The notes below the pieces were generated by a model, which was not told the origin of the DNA, ran no database searches, and worked only from the letters and a program-made list of their open reading frames with translations. The translations under genes and the position numbers were made by a program. A stretch of 64,000 nt of DNA from Sphingomonas sp. (GTDB lineage: Bacteria; Pseudomonadota; Alphaproteobacteria; Sphingomonadales; Sphingomonadaceae): assembly GCF_017304615.1 (NCBI RefSeq), contig NZ_JAFKLZ010000004.1, positions 62,001 through 126,000 of the forward strand. Direction: 5' to 3'. Below, one piece after another: positions 46,654 to 58,799 of the stretch. How positions within the stretch are numbered: the stretch's first letter is position 1; the number at the start of each line of letters is the position of its first letter.

Positions 46654-48078
46654 ATGGCGACTTTGCTTGGTGACGCCCCCGCGACGTTCGAACGTCGCAA
46701 CCCCGTGACCGGAGAGGTAGCGAGCACGATGCCCGCCGCCAGCGTCCGGGATGCCGAGGCCGCCGCCGAAGCCGCCGCGGCAGCCTTCCCCACCTGGTCC
46801 GCCCTCGGTCCCAATGCCCGTCGCGGCTTGCTGATGAAGGCGGCTGTCGCGCTTGAGGCGCGCGCCGATGCTTTCGTCGATGCGATGATGGGAGAGATCG
46901 GCGCGACCGAAGGCTGGGCACGATTCAACCTGATGCTCGCGGCCGGCATGGTCCGCGAAGCGGCCGCGCTGACCACCCAGATCGCCGGCGAAGTCATTCC
47001 GTCGGACAAGCCCGGCTGCGTCGCGATGGCGCTGCGCGAACCGGTCGGCGTCATGCTCGGCATCGCGCCGTGGAACGCGCCGATCATCCTGGGCGTGCGG
47101 GCCATCGCGGTGCCGCTGGCGTGCGGCAACACCGTGGTGCTCAAAGCGAGCGAACAATGCCCGCGCACGCACGCGCTGATCGTCGAGGCGTTCGCGGAGG
47201 CCGGCCTGCCCGACGGCGCGGTGACGCTGGTGACCAACGCGCCGCAGGATGCGGGCGCGGTCGTCGGCGCATTGATCGACCATCCAGCGGTGCGGCGAAT
47301 CAATTTCACCGGATCGACCGCCGTGGGCAAGATCATCGCCAAGCGCGCGGCCGAGCATCTCAAGCCTGTCCTCCTCGAACTGGGCGGCAAGGCCCCGCTG
47401 ATCGTGCTGGAGGACGCCGACCTGGACGAAGCGGTCAAGGCCGCCGCGTTCGGGGCGTTCATGAACCAGGGCCAGATCTGCATGTCGACCGAGCGGATCA
47501 TCGTCGTCGATGCCGTCGCCGACGAATTCGTCGCGCGGTTCAAGGCGAAGGTCGCGACCATGCCGGTCGGCGATCCGCGCGCGGGCACTACCCCGCTGGG
47601 CGCGGTGGTCGACGCTAAGACCGTGGATCACGTCCAGTCGCTGATCGCCGACGCGACCGCGCAGGGCGCCGTACTCGTCAACGGCGGCGCGCATGATGGC
47701 GTGCTGATGCCGGCGCATGTCGTCGACAAGGTGACGCCCGAGATGAAGCTGTTCCGCGACGAAAGCTTCGGCCCGGTGGTCGGCGTGATCCGCGCGCGGG
47801 ACGAAGCGCATGCGATCGCCCTGGCGAACGATACCGAATACGGCCTTTCGGCCTCGATTTTCACCCGCGACATCGCACGCGGATTGCGCGCGGCGAAACA
47901 GATTCAGTCGGGCATCTGCCACATCAACGGCCCGACCGTGCATGACGAGCCGCAAATGCCTTTCGGCGGCACCAAGGCGTCGGGCTATGGCCGCTTCGGC
48001 GGCAAGGCGGGCATCGACGCCTTCACCGAACTGCGCTGGGTCACGTTCGAGACCCTGCCCGGACACTATCCGATCTGA
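46654..48078 (+). CDS. vdh: Vanillin/4-hydroxybenzaldehyde dehydrogenase
   Basis: A 474-residue NAD(P)-dependent aldehyde dehydrogenase. Motifs are GIAPWNAPIILGVRAIAVPL, the NAD loop NFTGSTAVGKII, catalytic Glu in LLELGGKAPLIV and catalytic Cys in NQGQICMSTERI. HINGPTVHDEPQMPFGGTKASG matches the salicylaldehyde/vanillin dehydrogenase group. It would oxidise vanillin to vanillate and 4-hydroxybenzaldehyde to 4-hydroxybenzoate, the products of the adjacent FerB. The Shine-Dalgarno GGAGAGG lies 6 bp before ATG. The SYK-6 counterpart is LigV. Confidence 0.9.
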   Translation: MATLLGDAPATFERRNPVTGEVASTMPAASVRDAEAAAEAAAAAFPTWSALGPNARRGLLMKAAVALEARADAFVDAMMGEIGATEGWARFNLMLAAGMVREAAALTTQIAGEVIPSDKPGCVAMALREPVGVMLGIAPWNAPIILGVRAIAVPLACGNTVVLKASEQCPRTHALIVEAFAEAGLPDGAVTLVTNAPQDAGAVVGALIDHPAVRRINFTGSTAVGKIIAKRAAEHLKPVLLELGGKAPLIVLEDADLDEAVKAAAFGAFMNQGQICMSTERIIVVDAVADEFVARFKAKVATMPVGDPRAGTTPLGAVVDAKTVDHVQSLIADATAQGAVLVNGGAHDGVLMPAHVVDKVTPEMKLFRDESFGPVVGVIRARDEAHAIALANDTEYGLSASIFTRDIARGLRAAKQIQSGICHINGPTVHDEPQMPFGGTKASGYGRFGGKAGIDAFTELRWVTFETLPGHYPI

Positions 48079-48124
48079 GGGGCGTGCATGCCCCGGCACA
48101 AATCAGCAAGGACCAGATAACAAC

Positions 48125-48976
48125 ATGACCGAGTTCAGCAGCAACGGTGTCGTCGCGTACGACATCCAGGACGGAATCGCCTGGGTCCGGTTCAACCGGC
48201 CGGACAAGCGCAATTGCATGAGCCCGACGCTCAACCGCGACATGATGGAGGTGCTCGAAGCGCTCGAATTCCGCGATGATGTCGGCGTTCTGGTGCTGAG
48301 CGGCGAAGGAAGCGCCTGGTCCGCGGGCATGGACCTGAAGGAATATTTCCGGGAAAACGAATACAAGGGGCTCGCAGCGGTCCGCCATGCCCAGCGCGAA
48401 GCCTATGGCTGGTGGGAACGGCTCCGCTGGTATCACAAGCCGACGATCGCGATGGTCAACGGCTGGTGCTTCGGCGGCGGCTACGGTCCGCTGTTCGCGT
48501 GCGATCTCGCTTTCGCCGCGGAGGACGCCCAGTTCGGGCTGTCGGAGATCAACTGGGGCATCCTGCCGGGTGGCGGCGCGTCCAAGGTGGCAAGCGAGCT
48601 GCTGTCGTTCCGCCGCGCCATGTACCACGCGATGATGGGCGAGAATGTCGACGGTAAGACCGCCGCCGAATGGGGGCTGGTCAACGAAGCGCATCCGCTG
48701 GCGACGCTGAAGGATCGCGTCACCGAAGTCGCGCGGGTCCTGCTGGGCAAGAACGCGGTGGCGCTCAAGGCCACCAAGGACGCCATCCGTCGCGTGCGCG
48801 AAATGACGTATGACAATGCCGAGGACTTCCTCATCCGCGCGCAGGAAGCGGCGAACAGCTTCGATGGCGAGGGCCGCAAGGAGGCGACGCGCCAGTTCAT
48901 CGACGAGAAGTCGTTCAAGCCGGGCCTGGGCGCTTATGACAAGCAGGGCAAGGGCGGCGCGAAGGTCGACGCATAA
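48125..48976 (+). CDS. ferB: Feruloyl-CoA/p-coumaroyl-CoA hydratase-lyase
   Basis: A 283-residue crotonase. It has the hydroxycinnamoyl-CoA hydratase/lyase features FNRPDKRNCMSPTLNRDMM, SAGMDLKEYFRENEYKGLAA, NGWCFGGGYGPLFACDLAFA (oxyanion hole), and the catalytic Glu in FGLSEINWGILPGGG. It hydrates feruloyl-CoA and cleaves it to vanillin plus acetyl-CoA; p-coumaroyl-CoA gives 4-hydroxybenzaldehyde. The start ATG at 48125 is chosen because the family starts just before the first strand; the frame extends upstream inside vdh. It lies 46 bp after vdh and 72 bp before ferA. Confidence 0.93.
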   Translation: MTEFSSNGVVAYDIQDGIAWVRFNRPDKRNCMSPTLNRDMMEVLEALEFRDDVGVLVLSGEGSAWSAGMDLKEYFRENEYKGLAAVRHAQREAYGWWERLRWYHKPTIAMVNGWCFGGGYGPLFACDLAFAAEDAQFGLSEINWGILPGGGASKVASELLSFRRAMYHAMMGENVDGKTAAEWGLVNEAHPLATLKDRVTEVARVLLGKNAVALKATKDAIRRVREMTYDNAEDFLIRAQEAANSFDGEGRKEATRQFIDEKSFKPGLGAYDKQGKGGAKVDA

Positions 48977-49048
48977 CGCCGCCGGTCCCCGCCGCACCGA
49001 CCGACAGATACAATCGCCCGGCCGACCGGCGCGACCATGGAAGTGCCG

Positions 49049-51142
49049 ATGCCAGATCTTTCCCGCCTCCTCGCGCCGCGCTCGGTCGTCATCGTCGGAG
49101 CGTCTCCGACGCCGGGCGCGCTGGGCGCGTCGGTGCTCGCAAATCTCGACCGCCACGGCTTTTCGGGCGACATCCACCTCATCAACCCGAAGCGGGACAC
49201 GATCGGCGACCGGCCCTGCCTGAAGTCGATCGACGACTTGCCCGAAGGCGTGGACGCCGCGATCCTCGCCATCCCCGGTCCGGCTGTGGTGGATGCGCTC
49301 AAGGCGCTGGCGGCGCGCAAGGTGGGCGCCGCGGTGATCTTCGCGGCCGGATTCGCGGAAGGCGGCGCGGATGGGCTGGCGGCGCAGGCCGAAGTCGCTC
49401 GCATCGCCCAAACGCACGACATGGTGATCGAGGGACCGAATTGCCTTGGTCTCGTCAACTATGTCGATGGCGTCCCCCTCACCTTCGTGGAGACGCCGGC
49501 GGTGCGGCTGGACGACCGGCCTGGCGTCGCCATCGTCTCGCAATCCGGCGCGATGGCGGTGGTGCTCGGCACGATCCTGATGAGCAAGGATCTGGGCATC
49601 TCCGTATCGGTATCGACGGGCAATGAAGCGGCCAGCGGGGTCGAGGATTATGTCGAGCACTTGATTGCCGACCCGAACAGCCGCGTGATCGGCATGATCG
49701 TCGAACAGTTCCGCGATCCGGCCCGCTTCCTTTTGCTCGCCGAGCGGGCACGGAGCGCGGGCAAGCCGATCGTGCTGCTCCATCCCGGCAAATCGAGCGC
49801 CGCGCGCGAAAGCGCCGCGACGCACACCGGCGCGATGGCGGGCGACTGGGACGTGATGCGCGCGAAGGTGGAGCGCGCGGGCGTGGTGCTGGTCGACAGC
49901 CTGGAGGAACTGGGCGACGTGCTGGAAATCGCTCTTCGCGCACGGCCGGTCGGCCGGGGCGGCACGGCGGTGCTCGCCGAATCCGGCGCGTTCAAGGCAC
50001 TGACGCTCGATCTGTGCGAAGCGATCGGGCTCCCTTTGCCCGCGCTCGGCGACGCCACAGTGGCGGCAATGCGCGCCGCGCTGCCCGACTTCATTCCCGT
50101 TTCCAATCCCATGGACTTGACCGCGCAGGCGCTGGTCGATCCCGATCTGTATCGTCGCACCTTGGCGCCGTTGCTGGCGGACGATGCGATCGCCGCCGTT
50201 GTCCTGGCGATCATCCAGACCGATCAGGCGACCGCCGCGCGCAAGCTCCCGCCGATCATCGACGCGATCCGCTCGCTCGCGCCGGACAAACCGGTGATCT
50301 ACGCGGGCCTCGACGAGGGCGCGGAGTTCGACCCCGCTTTCGTCGCCGACCTTCGCGCGCTCGGCGTGCCCTGCTTCCCGTCCGCCGACCGGGCCTTTCG
50401 CGCGCTTGGCCAGCTCGCGCGCCTCGCGGAGCGCGATTTCGAGCGGAACGCCGCCCCGCCCCTCGTGCTCGTCGACCTGCCCGCTGGCGTGGTCCCCGAA
50501 TACCGGGCCAAGGTATTGCTCGCGCCCGCGGGCATCGCCTTTCCGAAAGGCGGCTTCGCCGTCGATCTTTCCCAGGCGCAGGGCATGGCGGAACGCATCG
50601 GCTTTCCCGTCGCGCTAAAGGCGCAATCGGCGGCCCTTTCGCACAAGAGCGATGCCGGGGGCGTCATCCTGAACGTCGCGGATGCCGACGCGCTCGGCCG
50701 GGCCTGGAACGCACTGCACGACAATATCGCCACGCACTCGCCCGGTCTCGTTCTCGACGGCGTTCTCATCGAGGCGATGGGCGCGCGCGGAACCGAGATG
50801 ATCGTCGGTGCGCGGTGCGATCCCGATTGGGGGCCGGTGATCCTGGTCGGCTTTGGCGGGGTGCAGGCGGAATTGCTCCACGACGTGCGCCTGCTGGCGC
50901 ATGGCCTGACGCCCGGTGCCGTGGCGGCCGAGCTGCGCAAGCTGCGCCTGGCCCCGTTGCTCGACGGCTTTCGCGGATCACCGCCGCTCGATGTGGATGC
51001 GCTGGCGGACCTGGTATGCCGCCTTGGCCAAGTCATGGCCGGCACGCCCGCCATTCGCGAAATCGACCTTAACCCGGTTATCGTCTATCCGCGTGGCAAA
51101 GGCGTCGTCGCCCTCGACGCGTTGATTGTCACTGCCGCCTAG
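49049..51142 (+). CDS. ferA: Feruloyl-CoA synthetase, NDP-forming acyl-CoA synthetase type
   Basis: A 697-residue single-chain NDP-forming acyl-CoA synthetase. The CoA-binding Rossmann domain spans residues 1-135 (LLAPRSVVIVGASPTPGALG). The succinyl-CoA-ligase-like domain has VSQSGAMAVVLG and the phosphohistidine candidate His259 in SAATHTGAMAGDWD. A C-terminal ATP-grasp module starts near 480 (IGFPVALKAQSAALSHKSDA). SYK-6 FerA belongs to this superfamily, unlike AMP-forming Fcs of pseudomonads (recalled family knowledge). Start at 49049 is preferred over 49037 because GGAAG lies 5-9 bp upstream. It activates ferulate and p-coumarate, feeding FerB. Confidence 0.87.
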   Translation: MPDLSRLLAPRSVVIVGASPTPGALGASVLANLDRHGFSGDIHLINPKRDTIGDRPCLKSIDDLPEGVDAAILAIPGPAVVDALKALAARKVGAAVIFAAGFAEGGADGLAAQAEVARIAQTHDMVIEGPNCLGLVNYVDGVPLTFVETPAVRLDDRPGVAIVSQSGAMAVVLGTILMSKDLGISVSVSTGNEAASGVEDYVEHLIADPNSRVIGMIVEQFRDPARFLLLAERARSAGKPIVLLHPGKSSAARESAATHTGAMAGDWDVMRAKVERAGVVLVDSLEELGDVLEIALRARPVGRGGTAVLAESGAFKALTLDLCEAIGLPLPALGDATVAAMRAALPDFIPVSNPMDLTAQALVDPDLYRRTLAPLLADDAIAAVVLAIIQTDQATAARKLPPIIDAIRSLAPDKPVIYAGLDEGAEFDPAFVADLRALGVPCFPSADRAFRALGQLARLAERDFERNAAPPLVLVDLPAGVVPEYRAKVLLAPAGIAFPKGGFAVDLSQAQGMAERIGFPVALKAQSAALSHKSDAGGVILNVADADALGRAWNALHDNIATHSPGLVLDGVLIEAMGARGTEMIVGARCDPDWGPVILVGFGGVQAELLHDVRLLAHGLTPGAVAAELRKLRLAPLLDGFRGSPPLDVDALADLVCRLGQVMAGTPAIREIDLNPVIVYPRGKGVVALDALIVTAA

Positions 51143-51145
51143 GTC

Positions 51146-51595
51146 TCACTGGTCAGTATCGGCGCCCTGGACCCGCGCGATCAAATCGAGCAGCGTCGCC
51201 CGCTCTTCCTCGGTGAGCCGATCGAGCATGCGCTCCTCGTGCCTGCGGATCCGGTCGAAGCAATCGGAGAGCAGAGCCGTACCCGCCGCCGTGATCGACA
51301 GCGCGAAGGCGCGCCGGTCGCGCGGCGTAACGACGCGTTCGATCAGCCCCTGATCCACCAGTTCGTTGGTCAGCGAGACCATGTTGGCCGGCTTGATGCC
51401 CAGCGCGACGCCCACCGCCCCCTGCTTTACGCCGGGGTTGGCCTCGACCACGGCCAGCACTCCGACGAGCACTTGCCGCATGCCTGTTTCGCCCACGGCG
51501 TCGCGGAAATCGATCGCGAAGGCGCTCGACGCGCGGCGGAGATAATAGCCGACAAGCGTCGACAGTCTGCCAATGCGGATGGACTTCTGGGGCAT
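51146..51595 (-). CDS. ferC: MarR-family regulator, candidate FerC
   Basis: A 149-residue winged-helix repressor. N-terminal helix GYYLRRASSAFAIDFRDAVG, recognition region GVKQGAVGVALGIKPANMVS and wing IERVVTPRDRRAFALSIT are typical MarR. It is convergent with ferA (3-bp gap) and follows ligI on the same strand by 90 bp, so it may be read from the ligK promoter. In SYK-6, FerC represses ferBA and is released by feruloyl-CoA; the same role is inferred here. Start at 51595; a 27-residue extension is not conserved-looking. Confidence 0.8.
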   Translation of the reverse strand: MPQKSIRIGRLSTLVGYYLRRASSAFAIDFRDAVGETGMRQVLVGVLAVVEANPGVKQGAVGVALGIKPANMVSLTNELVDQGLIERVVTPRDRRAFALSITAAGTALLSDCFDRIRRHEERMLDRLTEEERATLLDLIARVQGADTDQ

Positions 51596-51685
51596 GGATC
51601 GTCCAAAGCCATAGCTACGCCAAACCGTCAACCTGATCGGCCGGTGTGGTCCCGCGACCGGGCCGAAGGACGACACGTCCCCGCC

Positions 51686-53608
<1,923 letters not shown>

Positions 53609-53616
<8 letters not shown>

Positions 53617-54280
53617 ATTTCAGGCCCATCGCCTCGAGCTTGCCGCGCATGTCGTAGATATCGAGGCCAAGCTCCCCAGCCGCCAGCCGCGCTCGCTTCG
53701 ACTCCTCGGCCGCTTCCCGCGCCTGCGCCTTTTCCAGCACCGCGGCGGCATCGGCGCGCCTCACGACGCACACGCCGTCATCGTCGGCGACGATCACGTC
53801 GCCCGGCTCCACGGCCGTTCCCGCGCACACGATAGGCACGTTGACCGACCCCAGCGTCGCCTTGACCGTTCCTTGCGCGAATATGGCTTTGGACCAGACC
53901 GGAAAGCCCATCTGGGTCAGGTCGCGCACGTCGCGCACGCCAGCGTCGATCACCAGCCCCCGGCATCCCCGCGCCATTGCCGAGGTGGCCAGCAAGTCGC
54001 CGAAATAACCGTCCTCGCACGGGCTCGTCGGGGCCAGCACCAGGATGTCGCCCGACTGCAACTGTTCGATCGCGATATGGATCATCCAATTGTCGCCGGG
54101 CGGCGCGGAGATGGTGACCGCAGACCCGGCAATCCGCGCACCCGGATAGATCGGACGCAGCCGGCTGGCGAGCAGGCCGATCCGTCCCTGCGCCTCGTGC
54201 ACCGTCGCGACCCCGGCGGCGGCTAGCCCGTCGATCACCGAACCTTCTGCGCGAACGATATTGCGGACGACACGTGCCAT
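53609..54280 (-). CDS. ligK: 4-carboxy-4-hydroxy-2-oxoadipate aldolase
   Basis: A 223-residue HMG/CHA aldolase of the RraA-like class II fold. Motifs are [20 protein letters not shown], the substrate/metal segment [14 protein letters not shown] (Arg and Asp ligands) and [19 protein letters not shown]. It cleaves CHA to pyruvate and oxaloacetate, the last step of the 4,5-cleavage pathway. It is first gene of ligKUI, divergent from ligR across 95 bp. Confidence 0.94.
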
Positions 54281-54329
54281 GAGACGCTCCTTGCGAACTC
54301 CCCGACTAGGCCCGGCGCCCGGATGCTCC

Positions 54330-54341
54330 CAATTGGAATTG
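54330..54341. promoter_or_regulatory. Candidate LigR binding dyad in the ligK/ligR spacer
   Basis: CAATT-GG-AATTG (54330-54341) is a perfect dyad 49 bp upstream of ligK and 34 bp upstream of ligR. Its core TTGGAATT recurs inverted at 55557-55564 and AATTGGA at 55586-55592 before the DUF1932/ligJAB genes. Confidence 0.45.
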
Positions 54342-54375
54342 CGCGGGGGTCATAAGTTATTGCTATAGGATCACC

Positions 54376-55575
54376 ATGGTTCGGCCGTTCGACCTCAATC
54401 TCCGCCACTTGCGCTCGCTGTCCGCCATCGCTGCGCGGGGCAGCATGAACGCGGCGGCAGAAGCCGTGAACCTGTCGCAGCCGGCGCTCACACAAGGGCT
54501 GGCCAAGCTGGAGCGGCAATTGGGCGTCGCGCTGTTCAATCGCCGATCCGACGGTGTCGCCCCGACCGAAGCCGGCGCGTTGATGGCCGAGCGGGCCGAC
54601 GCAGCCTTTTCGTACCTCGCTGCCGCGATGCCGCGCCGGGGCGCGCGCACCTTCGCCCGGTCCGAGCACTTGATGACGGCGAGCCAGGCTCATGCCTTCC
54701 TCGCGCTTGCCGACGCCGGCAGCTTCGTCGCGGCGGCAGAGGCTACCGGCGTCTCGCAGCCCGCGCTGCACCGCGCCGCGCGCGATCTGGAAATGATTTG
54801 CGGTGTCGCACTCGCCGAACGGCGCGGGCGCGGCGTCATACTCACGGCGGCGGGACGGCGGCTGGCGCGAGGCATCCGGCTGGCGGCGAGCGAGATCGCG
54901 GCGGGCATCGCCGACCTGAGCGGAGAGGCGGAAAGCGGGCTGGTATCCATCGGATCGATGCCGCTGAGCCGCGCGCTGATCGTCCCCTATGCGATTGCCG
55001 GTTTCGTCGGCGGCGCGCCGCGCGCGGTGGTCGACGTCACCGAGGGGTCGTGGCGCGAACTCGTCGATCCGCTGCGCGACGGGATCATCGACATCATGGT
55101 GGGGGCGCTCCGCGACGAGACTCCGCACGGGCTGGACCAACGCGCCCTGTTCACCGATCGGCTGGTGGTGATCGGCCGCGCCGGCCACCCGCTGGCGACC
55201 ATCACGGACCCCACGCTGGAGGACCTGGGGCGGTTCGGCTGGATCGTCGGCCACGCCGGAACCCCGCTGCGCGCACATTGGGACGCGCTGTTCGAGGGGC
55301 GGGACAAGCCCGAGGCGCTGATCGAATGCGGGTCGGTCATGGTGATCCGCGGCGTGCTGGGCGACAGCGACCTGCTCACCCTCCTGTCGCCGGACCAGGT
55401 GGCGCTGGAAATCGAGAGCGGGCTGCTCACCGCGATCGGCCCACCGTTGACACAGGCAGTGCGGACGATCGGCATCACGACCCGCACCGGCTGGCGCCCC
55501 ACGGCGGCGCAACGGCGCTTCATCGCCTTGGTCGAGAAGGCGGTGGTGGAAACAAGAATTCCAAAATCCCAATAG
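54376..55575 (+). CDS. ligR: LysR-type regulator of the lig genes with two tandem HTH domains
   Basis: A 399-residue protein, about 95 longer than usual LTTRs. HTH 1 spans about residues 7-80 (GSMNAAAEAVNLSQPALTQG, LFNRRSDGVAPTEAG). HTH 2 spans about 100-172 (GSFVAAAEATGVSQPALHRA, AERRGRGVILTAAG). The SQPAL recognition helices are 93 residues apart, so the segment looks like a tandem duplication. The effector domain starts near 185. It is divergent from ligK and followed by ligJAB, matching LigR of SYK-6, an activator of both lig operons with protocatechuate or gallate as inducer (family knowledge). Confidence 0.88.
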   Translation: MVRPFDLNLRHLRSLSAIAARGSMNAAAEAVNLSQPALTQGLAKLERQLGVALFNRRSDGVAPTEAGALMAERADAAFSYLAAAMPRRGARTFARSEHLMTASQAHAFLALADAGSFVAAAEATGVSQPALHRAARDLEMICGVALAERRGRGVILTAAGRRLARGIRLAASEIAAGIADLSGEAESGLVSIGSMPLSRALIVPYAIAGFVGGAPRAVVDVTEGSWRELVDPLRDGIIDIMVGALRDETPHGLDQRALFTDRLVVIGRAGHPLATITDPTLEDLGRFGWIVGHAGTPLRAHWDALFEGRDKPEALIECGSVMVIRGVLGDSDLLTLLSPDQVALEIESGLLTAIGPPLTQAVRTIGITTRTGWRPTAAQRRFIALVEKAVVETRIPKSQ

Positions 55576-55629
55576 CTGGTCCGGGAATTGGATTGGCAGT
55601 GGTGAGATGGGCTGGCCTAGACGCCGGTC

Positions 55630-56481
55630 GTGGAATCCACATTCGCCTTTATCGGGTTCGGGGAAGCCGGCGCCGCCTTTGCGAGTGGCGCCCAGGCGCG
55701 CGCCTATGACCGGAAGACCGATTTCGCGGAAACCCGCGACGCCAAGCTGGCGGATTTCCGCGCGGCGGGCGTAACGGCCTGCCTGTCCGATACAGAGGCG
55801 CTGGACGGGGCGACGGCCGTCCTGTCGCTCGTCACCGCCGACCAGGCACTGGCCGCCGCCGAGGCCGCCGCACCGAGCCTCAGCCCCGGGACGTTGTGGT
55901 TCGACATGAATAGCGTCGCCCCGGACACCAAGCGCGCCGCCGCCGTCGCGATCGAGGCAGCGGGCGGTCGCTATGTCGATGTCGCGATCATGTCCCCCGT
56001 GCATCCCGCCCGGCTCGCGAGTCCGCTGCTGGTCGCCGGTCCCCATGCGGTCGCTGGCGCCCAGGCGCTGGCCGCTTTCGGCTTCGCCAGTGTCGCGACG
56101 GTGCCCGGCGATGTCGGCGCGGCATCGTCGATCAAGATGATCCGATCGGTGCTGGTGAAGGGGCTCGAAGCGCTTACCGCCGAATGCTTCCTCGCGGCGG
56201 AGGCAGCCGGCGTTACCGATGCCGTCGGCGCATCGCTCGACGCGAGCTGGCCGGGCGTCAGCTGGGCGGCGAAGGCCGACTACAATCTCGAACGGATGAT
56301 GGCGCATGGCGGCCGTCGCGCCGCCGAAATGGAAGAGGTGGCCAAGACGCTCGACGCGCTCGGTACCGGCGCGGCGATGACGCGCGGCACGATCGAACGC
56401 CAACGCGCGATCGGCGCGCTCGGTCTGACCGCGCCTCCCGGCCTTCGCGCCAAGATCGCCGCTATAAGAGGTGCAGCATGA
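55630..56481 (+). CDS. NAD(P)-dependent oxidoreductase with DUF1932 C-terminal domain, lig-operon member
   Basis: A 283-residue protein of the 6-phosphogluconate dehydrogenase-like superfamily. The Rossmann start is FAFIGFGEAGAAFASG; the mid part has DVAIMSPVHPARLASPLLVAG; the C-terminal DUF1932 domain has SSIKMIRSVLVKGLEAL (Lys at the usual catalytic position, the usual Asn replaced by Ser). The start is GTG 55630, 54 bp after ligR; the stop overlaps ligJ (ATGA). No step of the known pathway needs it, so it may reduce or oxidise a hydroxy- or oxo-tricarboxylate side product (inference). Confidence 0.82.
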   Translation: MESTFAFIGFGEAGAAFASGAQARAYDRKTDFAETRDAKLADFRAAGVTACLSDTEALDGATAVLSLVTADQALAAAEAAAPSLSPGTLWFDMNSVAPDTKRAAAVAIEAAGGRYVDVAIMSPVHPARLASPLLVAGPHAVAGAQALAAFGFASVATVPGDVGAASSIKMIRSVLVKGLEALTAECFLAAEAAGVTDAVGASLDASWPGVSWAAKADYNLERMMAHGGRRAAEMEEVAKTLDALGTGAAMTRGTIERQRAIGALGLTAPPGLRAKIAAIRGAA

Positions 56482-57499
56482 CGCTCGTTATCGACTGTCA
56501 CGGCCACTACACCGTGCTGCCCAAGGCCCATGACGCGTGGCGCGAGGAGCAGATGGCGGCGTTCAAGGCCGGCACCCCCGCCCCGCTTTATCCGGACATT
56601 TCCGACGACGACATCCGGGAGACGATCGAAGCGAACCAGCTTCGCCTCATCAAGGAGCGCGGCGCGGACCTGACCATCTTTTCCCCCCGCGCGTCGGCCA
56701 TGGCGCCGCATGTCGGCGACGAGGCGGTGGCGAAGGAATGGGCGCGGCGTTGCAACGACCTGATCGCGCGCGTCGTGGGACTGTTTCCCGATACCTTCGC
56801 CGGCGTCTGCATGTTGCCGCAGAGTCCCAAGGCCGGGATGGAAGCGAGCATCGTCGAACTTGAACGGTGCGTCACCGAACTCGGGTTCATCGGCTGCAAT
56901 TTGAACCCCGATCCGGGCGGCGGCCATTTCACTCATCCGCCGCTGACCGACCGCTATTGGTATCCGTTCTACGAAACAATGGTCGCGCTCGACGTGCCGG
57001 CGATGATCCACGTCTCGGGAAGCTGCAACCCGGCGATGCACGCGACCGGCGGTTATTACATCGCCGCCGATACGATCGCCTTCATGCAGTTGCTGGAGGG
57101 CGATCTGTTCGCCGATTTTCCGACCCTGCGATTCATCATCCCGCACGGCGGTGGCGCGGTGCCTTATCATTGGGGGCGGTATCGGGGCCTGGCGGACATG
57201 CTCAAGAAGCCCGCGCTCGACACGCATCTGATGAACAACATCTTCTTCGATACCTGCGTCTATCACCAGCCGGGGATCGACCTGCTTGCCGACGTGATCG
57301 ACAACAAGAACATCCTGTTCGGCAGCGAGATGGTTGGCGCGGTACGCGGCATCGATCCGACCACCGGCCATTATTTCGACGACACCAAACGCTATGTCGA
57401 CGCGCTCGAGATCAGCGACGCCGAACGCCATGCCATCTTCGAGGGCAACGCGCGCCGCGTCTTCCCACGCCTCGATGCGAAACTGAAGGAGCGCGGCCT

Positions 57500-57503
<4 letters not shown>
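56478..57503 (+). CDS. ligJ: 4-oxalomesaconate hydratase
   Basis: A 341-residue amidohydrolase-superfamily hydratase, the same length as SYK-6 LigJ. Zinc ligands are in VIDCHGHYTVLP, with His in MIHVSGSC, the late FIIPHGGGAVPYHWGR and LFGSEMVGA, and the substrate loop PDPGGGHFTHPPLTD. It hydrates the LigU product to 4-carboxy-4-hydroxy-2-oxoadipate. The ATG at 56478 overlaps the upstream stop, and its own stop overlaps ligA (ATGA). Confidence 0.95.
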
Positions 57504-58749
<1,246 letters not shown>

Positions 58750-58799
58750 ACGATGAAGGCCGCTCCGCTTGCCGGGAGGGGCCAGGAAGGAAAGAAGAC

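Noticed and set aside
46264-48099. 611-codon frame opposite the vanillin dehydrogenase gene
   Set aside because: Shadow of strong third-position GC in vdh; crosses the transporter/vdh boundary and shows no family motif.
49037-49048. Earlier ATG start of ferA
   Set aside because: It lacks a Shine-Dalgarno, whereas GGAAG stands at the correct distance before 49049; only four residues differ, so either is possible.
48041-49825. 594-codon frame opposite ferB/ferA
   Set aside because: Antisense shadow; the plus strand has recognisable crotonase and acyl-CoA synthetase.
54235-56403. 722-codon frame opposite ligR and the DUF1932 gene
   Set aside because: Low-complexity antisense translation covering two genes with overlapping family evidence on the plus strand.
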